64,000 nucleotides of DNA from CAWBOV01 sp963790525 (GCA_963790525.1 CAWBOV010000006.1:558001-622000); one strand, 5' to 3'. Counted from the stretch's first letter, positions 50,138-59,670 are shown. Notes: generated from the sequence alone by a model not told the origin. A program made the numbers and translations.

Positions 50138-51158
50138 CGATGACCCTCACCCCGACTCTCCAGCGCAGTCGCGACGCCGTCGGCCTGCCCTGCGAGCGGC
50201 CGTGGCGCGCATGGACGCCACGTGTGCCGGGCAGTCGGCCTACCACCTCGGCTGGGTCGACGCTCGACGGCAATCCGCAGGAGGCCAGTGGCGGCAAGGC
50301 GATCCGGCCCGCGCTCGCCCTGCTGTCCGCGCGGGCGGCCGGTGCCGACGCGGAGATCGGCATGCCCGGCGCGGTGGCGGTCGAGCTGGTCCACAACTTC
50401 TCCCTGCTGCACGACGACGTCATGGACGGCGACACCGAGCGCCGCCACCGCCCCACCGTGTGGGCGGTGTGGGGCGTGCCCAGCGCGATCCTCACCGGCG
50501 ACGCGATGCTGACCGTCGCCCAGGAGGTGCTGCTCGACAGCGCCAGCCCGCACGCCGCCGACGCGCTGCGCCTGCTGCTGCGCGCCACCCGCGAGCTGAT
50601 CCGCGGCCAGGTCGAGGACGTCGCGTTCGAGACGCGCGGACCGTCGTCACGCTCGAGCGAGTGCCAGCGCATGGCGGCGGGCAAGACCGGCGCGCTGCTG
50701 GCGGCGAGCGCGGCGATCGGCGCGGTGCTGGCCGGCGCGCCGGCCGCCGTGGTCGATGCGCTGACGAGCTACGGCGAGCAGCTGGGAGCGGCGTTCCAGC
50801 TGGTCGACGACCTGCTGGGCATCTGGGGCGACCCGGCGGTGACCGGCAAGCCGGTGCTCGTCCGACCTGCGCGCGCGCAAGAAGTCCCTGCCGGTGACCT
50901 ACGCGCTCGTCCCGCGGCGGTGCCGGCCGGCCGGGAACTGCGCGGACTGGCTGCGCACGCCGCGCCAGGACACGCGAGGACGATCTGCGTCGCGCTGCCG
51001 ACCTCGTCGAGGCCGGCGGGGGCCGCCGCTGGGCGGCGCGGCGAGGGCGAGCGGCGGCTGCGCCTGGCCGAGCCGCGCTGGACCGTGCCGAGATCGCCGA
51101 CGACGTCCGCGAGGAGCTGGTGGCGCTGGCCCGGTTCGTCGTGACCCGGGAGCTGTGA
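50134..51158 (+). pseudogene. Polyprenyl (farnesyl-type) diphosphate synthase (frame-disrupted)
   Basis: An isoprenyl chain-elongation enzyme of about 340 residues; in hopanoid clusters it supplies farnesyl diphosphate. First Asp motif LLHDDVMDGDTERRHRPTV and second LVDDLLGIWGD are clear. The frame changes near 50183, 50262, 50640 (twice), 50860, 50910, 50940, 50978, 51038 and 51072, with protein similarity resuming each time (for example ALRAAVARMDATCAGQSAYH in another frame, and AEIADDVREELVALARFV at the end). At 50860 a single added G between VL and SDL explains the shift. ATG 50134 overlaps the hpnE stop. Confidence 0.8.
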
Positions 51159-53108
51159 TGACGACCGTGTCCGATCAGGTCCCGGTGACGGCCGTGCCGT
51201 GCCGCGCCGGCAGGCGGATCCGTCCGCGACTGCCTCGACGCGGCGGTCGCGCTGTCTGCGACGTCAGCAGGACCCGACGACGGCTGGTGGAAGGGCGAGC
51301 TGCGAGACCAACGTGACGATGGACGCCGAAGACCTGCTGCTGCGGGAGTTCCTCGGCATCCGCAGCTCGGCGGAGACCGAGGAGGCCGCCCGGTGGATCC
51401 GGGCCCAGCAGCGCGCCGACGGCACCTGGGCCACCTTCCACGGCGGTCCGGCCGACCTCTCGACGACGGTCGAGGCCTGGGTCGCGCTGCGCCTGGCCGG
51501 CGACGCCCCGGACGCCGACCACATGCAGGCGGCCGCGCGGTTCGTCCGTGGCGCACGGCGGGGTCGAACGCTGCCGGGTCTTCACCCGGATCTGGCTCGC
51601 GCTGTTCGGCCTGTGGTCGTGGGACGACCTGCCGGTGATGCCACCCGAGCTGATGTTCCTGCCCGCCGCGCGCGCCGCTCAACATCTACGACTGGGGCTG
51701 CTGGGCGCGGCAGACCATCGTGCCGCTGACCGTCGTGGCGACCGCTGCGACCCGGTGCGGCCGCTGCCGTTCGGCATCGACGAGCTGCGCACCGGCGCTG
51801 CGCCTCCGCCGCCGACGGCCCCGCTCGCTCGTGGGCCGGGGCCTTCCAGCGGCTGGACCGGGTGCTCGCACGCGCTACGCGCGGCGCCCGCTGCGCTGGC
51901 TGCGCCGCGCTGGCCATGCGCCGCGCCGCCGAGTGGATCCTGGCCCGCCAGGAGGCCGACGGCTCGTGGGGCGGCATCCAGCCGCCGTGGGTCTACTCCC
52001 TGCTCGCCCTGCACCTGCTCGGCTACCCGCTGGACCACCCGTCCGTCCGCGCCGGGATCGCCGGGCTGGAGGGCTTCCTCGTCCGCGAGCAGACGCGCCG
52101 ACGGGATCCGTGCGGCGCCTCGAGGCCTGCCAGTCGCCGGTGTGGGACACCGCGCTGGCGCTGACCGCGCTGCTCGACGCGGGCGTGCCCGGCCGACGAC
52201 CCGGACGTCGTGCGCGCCGCGACTGGCTGCTCGGCGAGGAGATCCGCGTCGCCGGCGACTGGTCGGTGCGGCGCCCGGACCTCGCGCCCGGCGGCTGGGC
52301 CTTCGAGTTCGCCAACGACGGCTACCCCGACACCGACGACACCGCCGAGGTCGTGCTGGCCCTGCGCCGCAGCCGGCACGGCCGACCCGGCGAGCGCTGC
52401 GCGCGGCGATCGACCGCGGCGTGCGCCTGGGTCGTCGGCATGCAGTCGCGCGACGGCGGCTGGGGCGCGTTCGACGCCGACAACACCCGCACGCTGGCCG
52501 ACCGAGCTGCCGTTCTGCGACTTCGGCGCGGTCATCGACCCGCCGTCGGCCGACGTCACCGCGCACGTCGTCGAGATGCTGGCCGCGGCCGGGCCGCGCG
52601 CAGGACGAGGCCTGCCGGCGCGGCGTGCGCGTGGCTGCTCGACGCGCAGGAGCCCGACGGCTCGTGGTTCGGCCGCTGGGGCGCCAACTACGTCTACGGC
52701 ACCGGCGCCGTCGTTCCCGCGCTGGTCGCCGCCGGCGTGGGGTCGACCCGACCCGCGCGATCCGGCGCCGCGCGTCGCGCTGGCTCGAGCGACACCAGAA
52801 CGACGACGGCGGCTGGGGCGAGGACCTGCGCTCCTACCGCGACCCGTCCTGGGCCGGGGCCGGGGAGTCCACGGCGTCGCAGACCGCCTGGGCGCTGCTG
52901 GCGCTGCTCGCCGCGGGCGAGCGCTCGGCCGCGGTCGACGCGGGCGTGCGCATGGCTGGTCGACACCCAGCGCGCCGACGGCAACTGGGACGAGCCGCAG
53001 TTCACCGGCACCGGCTTCCCCGGCGACTTCTACATCAACTACCACCTCTACCGGCATCGTCTTCCCGGTCGTCCGCGCTCGGCCGGTACTGTGGGGGCGG
53101 CGACATGA
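51158..53108 (+). pseudogene. shc: Squalene-hopene cyclase (frame-disrupted)
   Basis: Membrane-associated cyclase of about 640 residues that turns squalene into hopene. Recognisable parts in order and in changing frames: GWWKGEL/ETNVTMDAEDLL, FTRIWLALFGLWSWDDLPVM, NIYDWGCWARQTIVPL, RPLPFGIDELRTG, QEADGSWGGIQPPWVYSLLA (QW motif), the catalytic DTDDTA at 52329-52346, VVGMQSRDGGWGAFD, QNDDGGWGEDL, GTGFPGDFYINYHLY. Inserted C at 51303 and 52424 explain two shifts exactly. ATG 51158 overlaps the preceding stop (TGATG), and the stop overlaps the hpnG start (ATGA), so the ends are secure. Confidence 0.85.
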
Positions 53109-53668
53109 CCGCGCGCCGATCGTCGTGCACCCCGCTGCGCGTCGAGCGGCCGCGCTGCGCGGCGGCGTTGCCCGCGTGTCCGGGTCGCAGCGGACCGGGT
53201 ACGGGCCCGCGCCGATCGGCGGCCGCTGTCGCGCGCCGGTCCGGCGCGCCCGTCCGGTGCTCGTGGCCGGCGTCGGCGGCGCCGTCGTGCCGACGGCGTC
53301 GCGCCGGCGACGTGGTCGTGGCGAGCGAGGTGCGCGGGGACCGGACGCGTGTCGACGTGCCCGTCGGCCCCGCTGCTCGCGGCGGCGCTGCGCCGTCGCG
53401 GGCTAGCGTGCACGTCGGACCGGTGGCGTCGCGCGACCACGTCGTGCACGGCGCGGAGCGCGCCGAGCTCGCCGGCGACCGGCGTCGCTGGCGGTCGACA
53501 TGGAGTCCGGCGAGCTCGGCCGCGCTCGCCGCGGGCCGGCCGTTCGCGGTGGTACGGGCCGATCGTCGACACGCCGACCGCGCCGCTGCTGCGGCCGGGC
53601 ACGGTCGTCGCGGGGTGTCGCGGCGCTGCGCGCGCTGCGCGCGGCCGCGCCGGCGCTGCAGCAGTGGG
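53105..53668 (+). pseudogene. hpnG: HpnG, hopanoid phosphorylase (frame-disrupted)
   Basis: Nucleoside-phosphorylase-like protein of about 190 residues. HpnG removes adenine from adenosylhopane to give the ribosyl form on the way to bacteriohopanetetrol. Parts seen in alternating frames: HPLRVERAALRGG-like start, RTGYGP, SGAPV-VAGVGGAVVP, GDVVVASEVRG, VHVGPVASRDHVVHGAERAEL, DMESGELAAL and AGRPFAVVRAIVDTPTAPLL. The acidic DMES segment is the purine/ribose site of the family. The 3' end is uncertain because the frame is broken near the ispH start. Confidence 0.7.
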
Positions 53669-54619
53669 TGCCGCGGCGGGCGACCGCGAGGTGCTGCTGG
53701 CCTCGCCGCGGTCGTTCTGCGCCGGGGTCGACCGGGCCATCGAGATCGTCGAGCGGGCGCTCAGACGCGTACGGCGCGCCGGTGTACGTCCGGCGCCAGA
53801 TCGTGCACAACGCCCACGTGGTGCGACGATCTCGAGCACCGCGGCGCGGTCTTCGTCGAGGAGGTCGACGAGGTGCCGGCCGGGTCGCGTGGCGGTGCTC
53901 GCCGCGCACGGGGTCTCGCCCGCGGTGCGGGGGCAGGCCGCCGAGCGCGAGCTCGCCGTCATCGACGCCACCTGCCCGCTGGTCGCCAAGGTGCACACCG
54001 AGGTGCGCCGCTACGCCGCCCGGGGCGACACCGTCTTCCTCATCGGCCACGGCGACCACGAGGAGGTCGTCGGCACCGTCGGCGAGGCGCCCGGCAACGT
54101 CGTCGTGGTCGGCCGACGTGCGACGAGGCCGAGCGCGCGTCGCGCCGCCGACCCCGACCGGGTCGCCTACGTCATGCAGACGACGCTGGCCGTCGACGAG
54201 GCCGAGCGAGGTCGCCGGCGTGCTGCGCGCCCGCTTCCCCGCGCTGCGCGCACCGCGCCGCGACGACATCTGCTACGCCACGACCAACCGCCAGCAGGCG
54301 GTGCGGCCGATCGCCGGCCGACTCCGACCTGGTGCTCGTCGTCGGCTCGGCCAACTCGTCCAACTCCGCGCCGGCTGGTCGAGGTGGCCGAGCGCGCAGG
54401 CGCGCCGGCCCACCTGGTCGACGACGCCGGCGACGTCGACCTGCGCTGGCTGGCCGGCGTCCGAGCGGGTCGGCATCACCGCCGGCGCCTCGGCGCCCCC
54501 GCACCTGGTCGACGAGCTCGTGCACTGCCTGTCCGGCCTCGGCCCGATCCACGATCCGGAGTCCACCGCACGTCGTCGACGAGGACATCCGATTCACCCT
54601 GCCCCGGGAGGTGAGCTGA
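53668..54619 (+). pseudogene. ispH: IspH, HMB-PP reductase (frame-disrupted)
   Basis: The last enzyme of the MEP pathway, a [4Fe-4S] protein making isopentenyl and dimethylallyl diphosphate. The three cluster cysteines are in RSFCAGVDRAIE, DATCPLVAKVHTEVRRY and ICYATTNRQQA. HGVSPAVRGQA and FLIGHGDHEEVVGT are also typical. The frame changes several times (for instance near 53765, 53825, 53890, 54110, 54208, 54320, 54370, 54465, 54570). Start position is approximate. Its place between hpnG and hpnH links prenyl supply to hopanoid output; a second ispH elsewhere in the genome is possible. Confidence 0.8.
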
Positions 54620-54621
54620 CA

Positions 54622-55629
54622 GTGGCCATGCCGCTGCGTCAGAGCGTCACGTTGGGCCGCTATCTGCTCAAGCAGAAGCTGCTCGCGCAAGGACAAGTTC
54701 CCGCTGCTGGTCGAGCTCGAGCCGTTGTTCGCCTGCAACCTCAAGTGCGCCGGCTGCGGCAAGATCGCCCAGCCCGCCACCCTGCTCAAGCAGCGCATGC
54801 CGGTCGAGCAGGCGGTCGCCGCGATCGAGGAGAGCGGCGCGCCGATGGTGTCGATCGCCGGCGGCGAGCCGCTGATGCACCCGCAGATCGACGAGATCGT
54901 GCGGCAGCTGCTGGACCGCAACAAGATCGTCTTCCTCTGCACCAACGCGGTGCTGCTGCCCAAGCATCTCCACAAGTTCAAGCCCCACCGCAACTTCGCC
55001 TGGATGGTGCACATCGACGGGCTGCGCGAGCGCCACGACGAGTCGGTCTGCAAGGACGGCGTCTTCGACCAGGCGGTGGCCGCGATCAAGCAGGCCCAGG
55101 CGGCCGGCTTCCGGGTCAACACCAACACCACGTTCTTCGACACCGACACCCCGCAGGACGTCATCGACGTCCTCGACTTCCTGAACAACGAGCTGCACAT
55201 CGACAACATGCAGATCTCGCCCGGCTTCGCCTACGAGAAGGCGCCCGACCAGGAGCACTGGCTGGGTGTGGAGCAGACCCGGGAGCTGTTCGCGAAGGCC
55301 TTCGGCGACGGCCGGCGCAAGCAGTGGCGGCTCAACCACTCGCCGATGTTCCTGGACTTCCTCGAGGGCAAACGCGGACTGTCGCTGCACGGCCTGGGGG
55401 ATCCCGTCGTACTCCCTGCTGGGCTGGCAGCGGCCCTGCTACCTCATGGACGACGGCTACGCCGAGACCTACCAGGAACTCGTCGAGGAGACGGACTGGT
55501 CGAAGCTACGGGCGCGGCAACGATCCCCGGTGCGCGAACTGCATGGCGCACTGCGGCTACGAGCCCACCGCCGTCCTCGCCACGATGGGTTCGCTCCGGG
55601 AATCCCTGCGGGCCGCCAGGGGAGCCTGA
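54622..55629 (+). pseudogene. hpnH: HpnH, adenosylhopane synthase (radical SAM, frame-disrupted)
   Basis: A radical SAM enzyme of about 335 residues that joins adenosine to diploptene, first step of side-chain building. The cluster motif CNLKCAGCGK (CxxxCxxC) is at 54736. Three one-base shifts in the same direction occur: near 54684 (an added C within LLRKDK), near 55393 and near 55508. Between the first two the frame is open for 700 bases. The C terminus CANCMAHCGYEPTAVLATMGS carries further cysteines as in SPASM-like tails. GTG 54622 or ATG 54628 is the start. Confidence 0.87.
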
Positions 55630-55636
55630 CCGGGCC

Positions 55637-55665
55637 GCGCCGGTCGACCCGCGAGTCGACGGCGC
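55637..55665. terminator. Bidirectional hairpin between hpnH and SDR
   Basis: An 11-bp stem with one bulged base (gcgcc-g-gtcgac / gtcgacggcgc) and loop ccgcga, between two convergent genes whose stops lie 40 bases apart. Confidence 0.55.
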
Positions 55666-55668
55666 GCG

Positions 55669-56436
55669 TCAGCCGAAGCGCCGGGCGAGCCGTCGATAGA
55701 TCCCCGGGGCAGTGGCAGAGAGGCGGGCGGGAACGGCCAGCCACCGCGGCTCGATGCGGCGCGCCCGGCCGTCCTCCAGGAAGGTCACGATCACGCGCGC
55801 CACGCGATCGGCCGGCATGGGGCGTGGGAACCGACGCGTGTACGGAACCTGGCGCCGGCGCAGGAAGTCGGTGTCCACCACGCCGGGTAGGACGGTGCCG
55901 ACGCTGATCCCGAGCCCGCGCACCTCCTCGGCCAGCAGGGGGGCGAAAGCCTCCAGTGCCGCCTTGGAGGCGGAGTAGACGCTCTCACCGGGAACACCGA
56001 CGGCGCCGGCGATCGAGCTGACGAACACGATGCCCGCGCCGCCCGGCCGCACGGCCGCCTGCGCGCTCAGCGGGGCGATGGCCGCCCGGGCGAGGTCCAG
56101 CGGTGCACGCACGTTCAGGTCGATCACCTCTGTCAGCTGGGCACTCGACATCTGCGCGACGTCCCCTACGTGGCCGACGCCTGCGTTCGCGACCAGTCCG
56201 TCCAGGCGGCCGTGACGCGACAGTGCCTCCTGCACGACGTGGTCCGCCGCACCGACCAGGCCGAGGTCAGCCACGACCGCGGTTCCGCCGACCTCGGCGG
56301 CGAGTTCGGCCAGGGCCGCCTCGTCGCGACCGGACACCACGACGATGGCTCCGCGGTCGGCGAGCAGCACCGCAGTGGCGCGCCCGATCCCGCGCGTCGC
56401 GCCGGTCACCAGTACCGTCGCGCCCGCCAGCTGCAT
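55669..56436 (-). CDS. Short-chain dehydrogenase/reductase
   Basis: A 255-residue classical SDR. Cofactor motif GATRGIG at residues 12-18, NAG near 83, Ser in VFVSSIAG near 141, and YSASK near 158 as catalytic Tyr/Lys. Asp/Arg pattern after the second strand (VVSGRDEAAL) favours NADP(H). The basic tail (YTRRFPRPMPADRVARVI) is like that of enzymes acting on long-chain lipids. Substrate unknown; convergent with hpnH and not clearly part of that pathway. Confidence 0.9.
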   Translation of the reverse strand: MQLAGATVLVTGATRGIGRATAVLLADRGAIVVVSGRDEAALAELAAEVGGTAVVADLGLVGAADHVVQEALSRHGRLDGLVANAGVGHVGDVAQMSSAQLTEVIDLNVRAPLDLARAAIAPLSAQAAVRPGGAGIVFVSSIAGAVGVPGESVYSASKAALEAFAPLLAEEVRGLGISVGTVLPGVVDTDFLRRRQVPYTRRFPRPMPADRVARVIVTFLEDGRARRIEPRWLAVPARLSATAPGIYRRLARRFG

Positions 56437-56458
56437 GGCGCCGATTCTGCCGTACCGG

Positions 56459-57370
56459 TCAGCTGCTGACCTCGATGGCGTCGCGACGTACCACCGGCGA
56501 GTGCGCCAGGCCGATGGCGCCGACGACCAGCAGCAGCCCCGACGCGCTGACGGCGGCGAGCGCGCCGACGTCGGTGTTCAGCCGGATGTCGAACGCCAGG
56601 ATGCCGATGATGTAGCTGACGATCGGATTCACGATCGCCATGGCGGCGACGGCGATCGGCAGCGGCCCGACGCCGAAGGCCTGCTGCTCCAGGACCAGCC
56701 CTATCGCGGTGGCGGCGGCGAGGCCGTACCCGACCCAGTCGACCGCCGTGGCCGCGATACCGCGGTTGAGCAGGTCGGCGGTCGTCAGCTTGGTGAGCAC
56801 CGCGCTCAGGGCGAAGCACAGGCCCGACGCGGTGCCGATGCAGGCGGTGTGCACGACGGCTCGCTGCCCGTAGCCGGCTCGTACCAGCACGGCCACGAGC
56901 CCGAGTGCCGCCAGCCCCGCGAGGATCACGCTGCCGCGGTCGGCCGAGCCGTCGTCGGGCGCGGCGCCCCGGACCGACAGGAAGATCGCCACGCCACCAC
57001 AGATCGCCAGCCCGGCCAGCAGGTCGCGGCCGCGCGGCACCGTGTGCTGCCAGGTGGACACGAGTGCCAGGGTGAACAGCAACTGCGTCACGAGGAGGGG
57101 CTGGACCACGGCGACCGATCCGTAGTGCAGCGCCACCGCCTGGACGAAGAACCCGACCGTATTGGCCAGCCACCCCAGCAGCCAGACCGGATCGCGCACG
57201 AGGGGACGCAGGATCCGCACGACCGGGAGGAACGCCGCGACACCGTGGTCGGAGTTCGCTCTGCTGACACGTTCGGCCGCGGCCACGTCACGAGTGGCAC
57301 GCTGCTGCAGGACGGCCGACACGGCGATCAGGAACGCGGCCAGCAGGCTGAAGGCGATCACGATGAACAC
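56459..57370 (-). CDS. DMT superfamily transporter (EamA-like)
   Basis: A 303-residue membrane protein with about nine to ten helices in two internally related halves, of the drug/metabolite transporter type common in actinomycetes. ALHYGSVAVVQPLLVTQLLF near residue 79 and NPIVSYIIGILAFDIRL near 245 are the paired EamA motifs. Solute unknown. Start is GTG 57370. It lies 22 bases upstream-to-downstream from the SDR on the same strand, so the two may share a transcript. Confidence 0.87.
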   Translation of the reverse strand: MFIVIAFSLLAAFLIAVSAVLQQRATRDVAAAERVSRANSDHGVAAFLPVVRILRPLVRDPVWLLGWLANTVGFFVQAVALHYGSVAVVQPLLVTQLLFTLALVSTWQHTVPRGRDLLAGLAICGGVAIFLSVRGAAPDDGSADRGSVILAGLAALGLVAVLVRAGYGQRAVVHTACIGTASGLCFALSAVLTKLTTADLLNRGIAATAVDWVGYGLAAATAIGLVLEQQAFGVGPLPIAVAAMAIVNPIVSYIIGILAFDIRLNTDVGALAAVSASGLLLVVGAIGLAHSPVVRRDAIEVSS

Positions 57371-57461
57371 GGGCGCAACCTCGGTGCGGACGGACGACGA
57401 CGAACCCTTCCCTGCACGTTAACCCCCGGCTCCGACAGCCGGACGGACCCCGTCTGCTGAT

Positions 57462-57491
57462 TTGCCCACGCTCGCGCGGGTGCTCTAGCGT
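57462..57491 (+). promoter_or_regulatory. Promoter candidate for the crcB operon
   Basis: TTGCCC (57462-57467) and TAGCGT (57486-57491) stand 18 bases apart and fit the TTGNNN / TANNNT pattern of actinobacterial housekeeping promoters. A start of transcription near 57497 would place the riboswitch at the 5' end of the message. Confidence 0.5.
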
Positions 57492-57492
57492 T

Positions 57493-57567
57493 GGCGGCGG
57501 CGATGGACCCCGCCGAGCCGTCGCGCGACGGCTGAACCGCCCACTCCCGGGCTGATGGCTCCTCCCG
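57493..57567 (+). promoter_or_regulatory. Fluoride riboswitch (crcB motif)
   Basis: Sequence and order match the crcB RNA motif: ggcGATGGaccCCGCC at 57496-57513, a variable hairpin (agccgtcg / cgacggct, 57516-57533), then aaccgccc and gggCTGATGGCTCCTccc (57549-57565), the conserved segment that forms the pseudoknot and reversed pairs around the fluoride/magnesium site. It ends 6 bases before the agGAGG ribosome binding site (57574-57579) of the first crcB, so control of translation is plausible. Fluoride binding should switch the operon on. Confidence 0.92.
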
Positions 57568-57586
57568 TACTCCAGGAGGTCGTGCC

Positions 57587-58102
57587 ATGCGCATCACCGC
57601 CGGATCCGCGGGACCCGCAGAGCCCGAGCCCGACGACGCCATCGACCCGGATGCGCCGGCCAGACCGGCCGGCCCCGAATGGGATGTCCTCGCCGTCGTC
57701 GCTGCGGGGGGCGTGATCGGCGCGGAATGCCGGCTGTGGCTGGGTGATCGCGTGCCGCACACCGCCGCCCAGCTGCCCTGGTCCACCGTGGCGATCAACG
57801 TGATCGGATGCCTGCTCATCGGCGTGCTCATGGTCGTTCTCACCGAGTTCGTCAGGCCGCATCGCCTCGCCCGGCCGTTCCTCGGCATCGGCATCCTCGG
57901 CGGGTTCACCACGTTCTCGACGTTCAGCGTGGACGCCGTGCGCCTGCTGCACGCCCACCGTCCGGGGGCGGCCCTGCTCTACGTCGCGGTGACCCTCGTC
58001 GGTGGTTCGGTCGCGGTGGCCACGGGGACGGCGCTCACGAGGCGCGCCGGTGCGCGGTTGCTCGACCGGTCGGCGCCGCCCGCCGAGGAGGTCGCGCGAT
58101 GA
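57587..58102 (+). CDS. crcB: Fluoride efflux channel CrcB/FluC, subunit 1
   Basis: A 171-residue CrcB protein with four helices. After a Pro/Asp-rich lead of about 35 residues come GGVIGAECRLWLGD, NVIGCLLIGVLM (conserved Asn) and GGFTTFSTFSVDAVRLL (the Phe-box and central sodium-site region). FluC channels are dual-topology dimers that export fluoride. In actinobacteria two genes give a heterodimer. ATG 57587 follows aggagg. Confidence 0.95.
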   Translation: MRITAGSAGPAEPEPDDAIDPDAPARPAGPEWDVLAVVAAGGVIGAECRLWLGDRVPHTAAQLPWSTVAINVIGCLLIGVLMVVLTEFVRPHRLARPFLGIGILGGFTTFSTFSVDAVRLLHAHRPGAALLYVAVTLVGGSVAVATGTALTRRAGARLLDRSAPPAEEVAR

Positions 58103-58464
58103 CCGCGCTGATGGTCGCGCTCGGTGCCCTCGTCGGGGCCCCGCTGCGGTACGTGGTCGACCAGGCGGTCCGCGCGTGGCACGACTCGCGCTTCCCCTGG
58201 GGCACGCTGGCGGTGAACGTCAGCGCGTCGCTCGTGCTCGGGGTCCTCGCCGGTTCGGGGTCCCACCTGACCGCGGCGATGGCAGCGCTGGTGGGCACCG
58301 GATTCTGCGGCTCGTTGAGTACGTACAGCACGTTCGGGTACGAGAACCACCAGCTCGCCGCGCGTGGGCTCCGGGTCCACGCGAGCGTCAACGTGACGCT
58401 CAGCCTCGTCGCAGGCATCGGCGTGGCCGCGGTCGGCTGGCTCATCGGCGGGGCGCTCGCCTGA
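58099..58464 (+). CDS. crcB: Fluoride efflux channel CrcB/FluC, subunit 2
   Basis: A 121-residue four-helix CrcB protein. ALVGAPLRYVVD, WGTLAVNVSASLVLG and GFCGSLSTYSTFGYE are the family motifs; the last holds the Ser/Thr/Phe track residues. ATG overlaps the stop of the first crcB (ATGA), so both subunits should be made in equal amounts and pair. Confidence 0.95.
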   Translation: MTALMVALGALVGAPLRYVVDQAVRAWHDSRFPWGTLAVNVSASLVLGVLAGSGSHLTAAMAALVGTGFCGSLSTYSTFGYENHQLAARGLRVHASVNVTLSLVAGIGVAAVGWLIGGALA

Positions 58465-58477
58465 GCCTGTGCGCGGG

Positions 58478-59659
58478 TCAGCTCGAAGGTGGCACGTGCG
58501 TGCCCGGAGGACCGGCGTAGGCGCGGGCCACGCGCGTGACGAAGTCGTGCACGCCGTCCTCCCGCGGGCCGAGGGGGCCCGGCGTGGCCCGAGGCGAGCG
58601 CAGGCCGCGCTGGACGGACTCGCAGGCTGCCCAGTCCTGCCGGTTCGTGAGATCCCAGAAGTCGACCGCGTAGGAGGGATCGAAGCCGTCCGCGGCCACC
58701 GCCTCGGCGGGGAAGGCCCACGTGCACTCGATGCGCGTGCGGTCGTGGGCGAGCGGGGTGATCAGGTGGGTCATGACGTAATCCGGATGCAGGCTGATGA
58801 GCAGATTCGGAAATGCCACGACGTACATCACGTTCCGCAGCTCCTGCTCCGACAGACCCGTCAGCGCGACGCCACCGCTCCTGCCGTCCAGCGACATCGT
58901 CACGGCGTCGTCGTTGAGCGACATCCACCCGCCCATCCAGTCCGCGGCCGGCTCCACGTTCTCGCCGCTGGTCGGCGCGCTTACCCGGCAGAGCTCCGGA
59001 TGGATCGTCGAGCAGTGGTAGCACTCCTGGTAGTTCTCGACCAGGATCTTCCAGTTGGCGGCCGGCTCGTACAGGTGGCGGGCACGGATCTGCAAGGTCT
59101 CGGGGTGGTACGGGGCAACGATCTGATCCAACCCCGCCAGATGCGCGTCGAAGTCGTCGGCGGCTCCGCTCGGGTCGACGAACAGCCACCCGTGCCAGGA
59201 CGCCGATCGCAGCGGCGCCAGTCCGAACTGCGAGGGATCGAAATCCTGCAGCTCACCGAACCCCGGAGCATCCCGCAGCGAGCCGTCGAGGCGGTAGGAC
59301 CAGCAGTGGTACGGGCACACGATGGTGTGCCGCGAGGCCGACGAGCCGCACGGGAGGAGTTCGTGCGCGCGGTGGCGACAGGTGTTGGCGAACGCGCGGA
59401 TCACGTCGTCGTCGCCGCGGACGAGCAGTACGCCCGCCTCGGGGGTGTCGACCGCCCGCTGACTTCCGGCGGCGGCCAGATCGCTGGCGTGCCCGACACA
59501 GATCCACGACGAGAAGATGTTCTGCCGCTCCCATTCGAACACCGCGGGATCGCTGTAGGACGCGCGGGGGAGCATCCGGGAGCTGCCGAACTCGGCGAGC
59601 GACGCGGCCAGGTCCTCGGCAGGCACGGGTGCGGGCGTTCCCCGGTACTGATCGATCAT
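58478..59659 (-). CDS. Rieske-type aromatic ring-hydroxylating oxygenase, alpha subunit
   Basis: A 393-residue oxygenase. Rieske [2Fe-2S] ligands: Cys94, His96 (TCRHRAHE), Cys115, His118 (CPYHCW). Mononuclear iron site: His215 and His220 in ENYQECYHCSTIHPEL, with a carboxylate later (NRQDWAACE near 345). The make-up is that of GbcA/CntA/choline monooxygenase-like enzymes that N-demethylate quaternary amines, rather than of dioxygenases with a beta subunit; no beta-subunit gene is near. It needs a separate reductase. The next gene upstream on the same strand is a TetR regulator, 11 bases away. Confidence 0.9.
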   Translation of the reverse strand: MIDQYRGTPAPVPAEDLAASLAEFGSSRMLPRASYSDPAVFEWERQNIFSSWICVGHASDLAAAGSQRAVDTPEAGVLLVRGDDDVIRAFANTCRHRAHELLPCGSSASRHTIVCPYHCWSYRLDGSLRDAPGFGELQDFDPSQFGLAPLRSASWHGWLFVDPSGAADDFDAHLAGLDQIVAPYHPETLQIRARHLYEPAANWKILVENYQECYHCSTIHPELCRVSAPTSGENVEPAADWMGGWMSLNDDAVTMSLDGRSGGVALTGLSEQELRNVMYVVAFPNLLISLHPDYVMTHLITPLAHDRTRIECTWAFPAEAVAADGFDPSYAVDFWDLTNRQDWAACESVQRGLRSPRATPGPLGPREDGVHDFVTRVARAYAGPPGTHVPPSS

Positions 59660-59670
59660 GCGGCTAGTCC

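Noticed and set aside
47021..55629. Programmed frameshifting in the hopanoid genes
   Set aside because: Shifts are too frequent, go both ways and lack slippery heptamers; sequence error explains them better.
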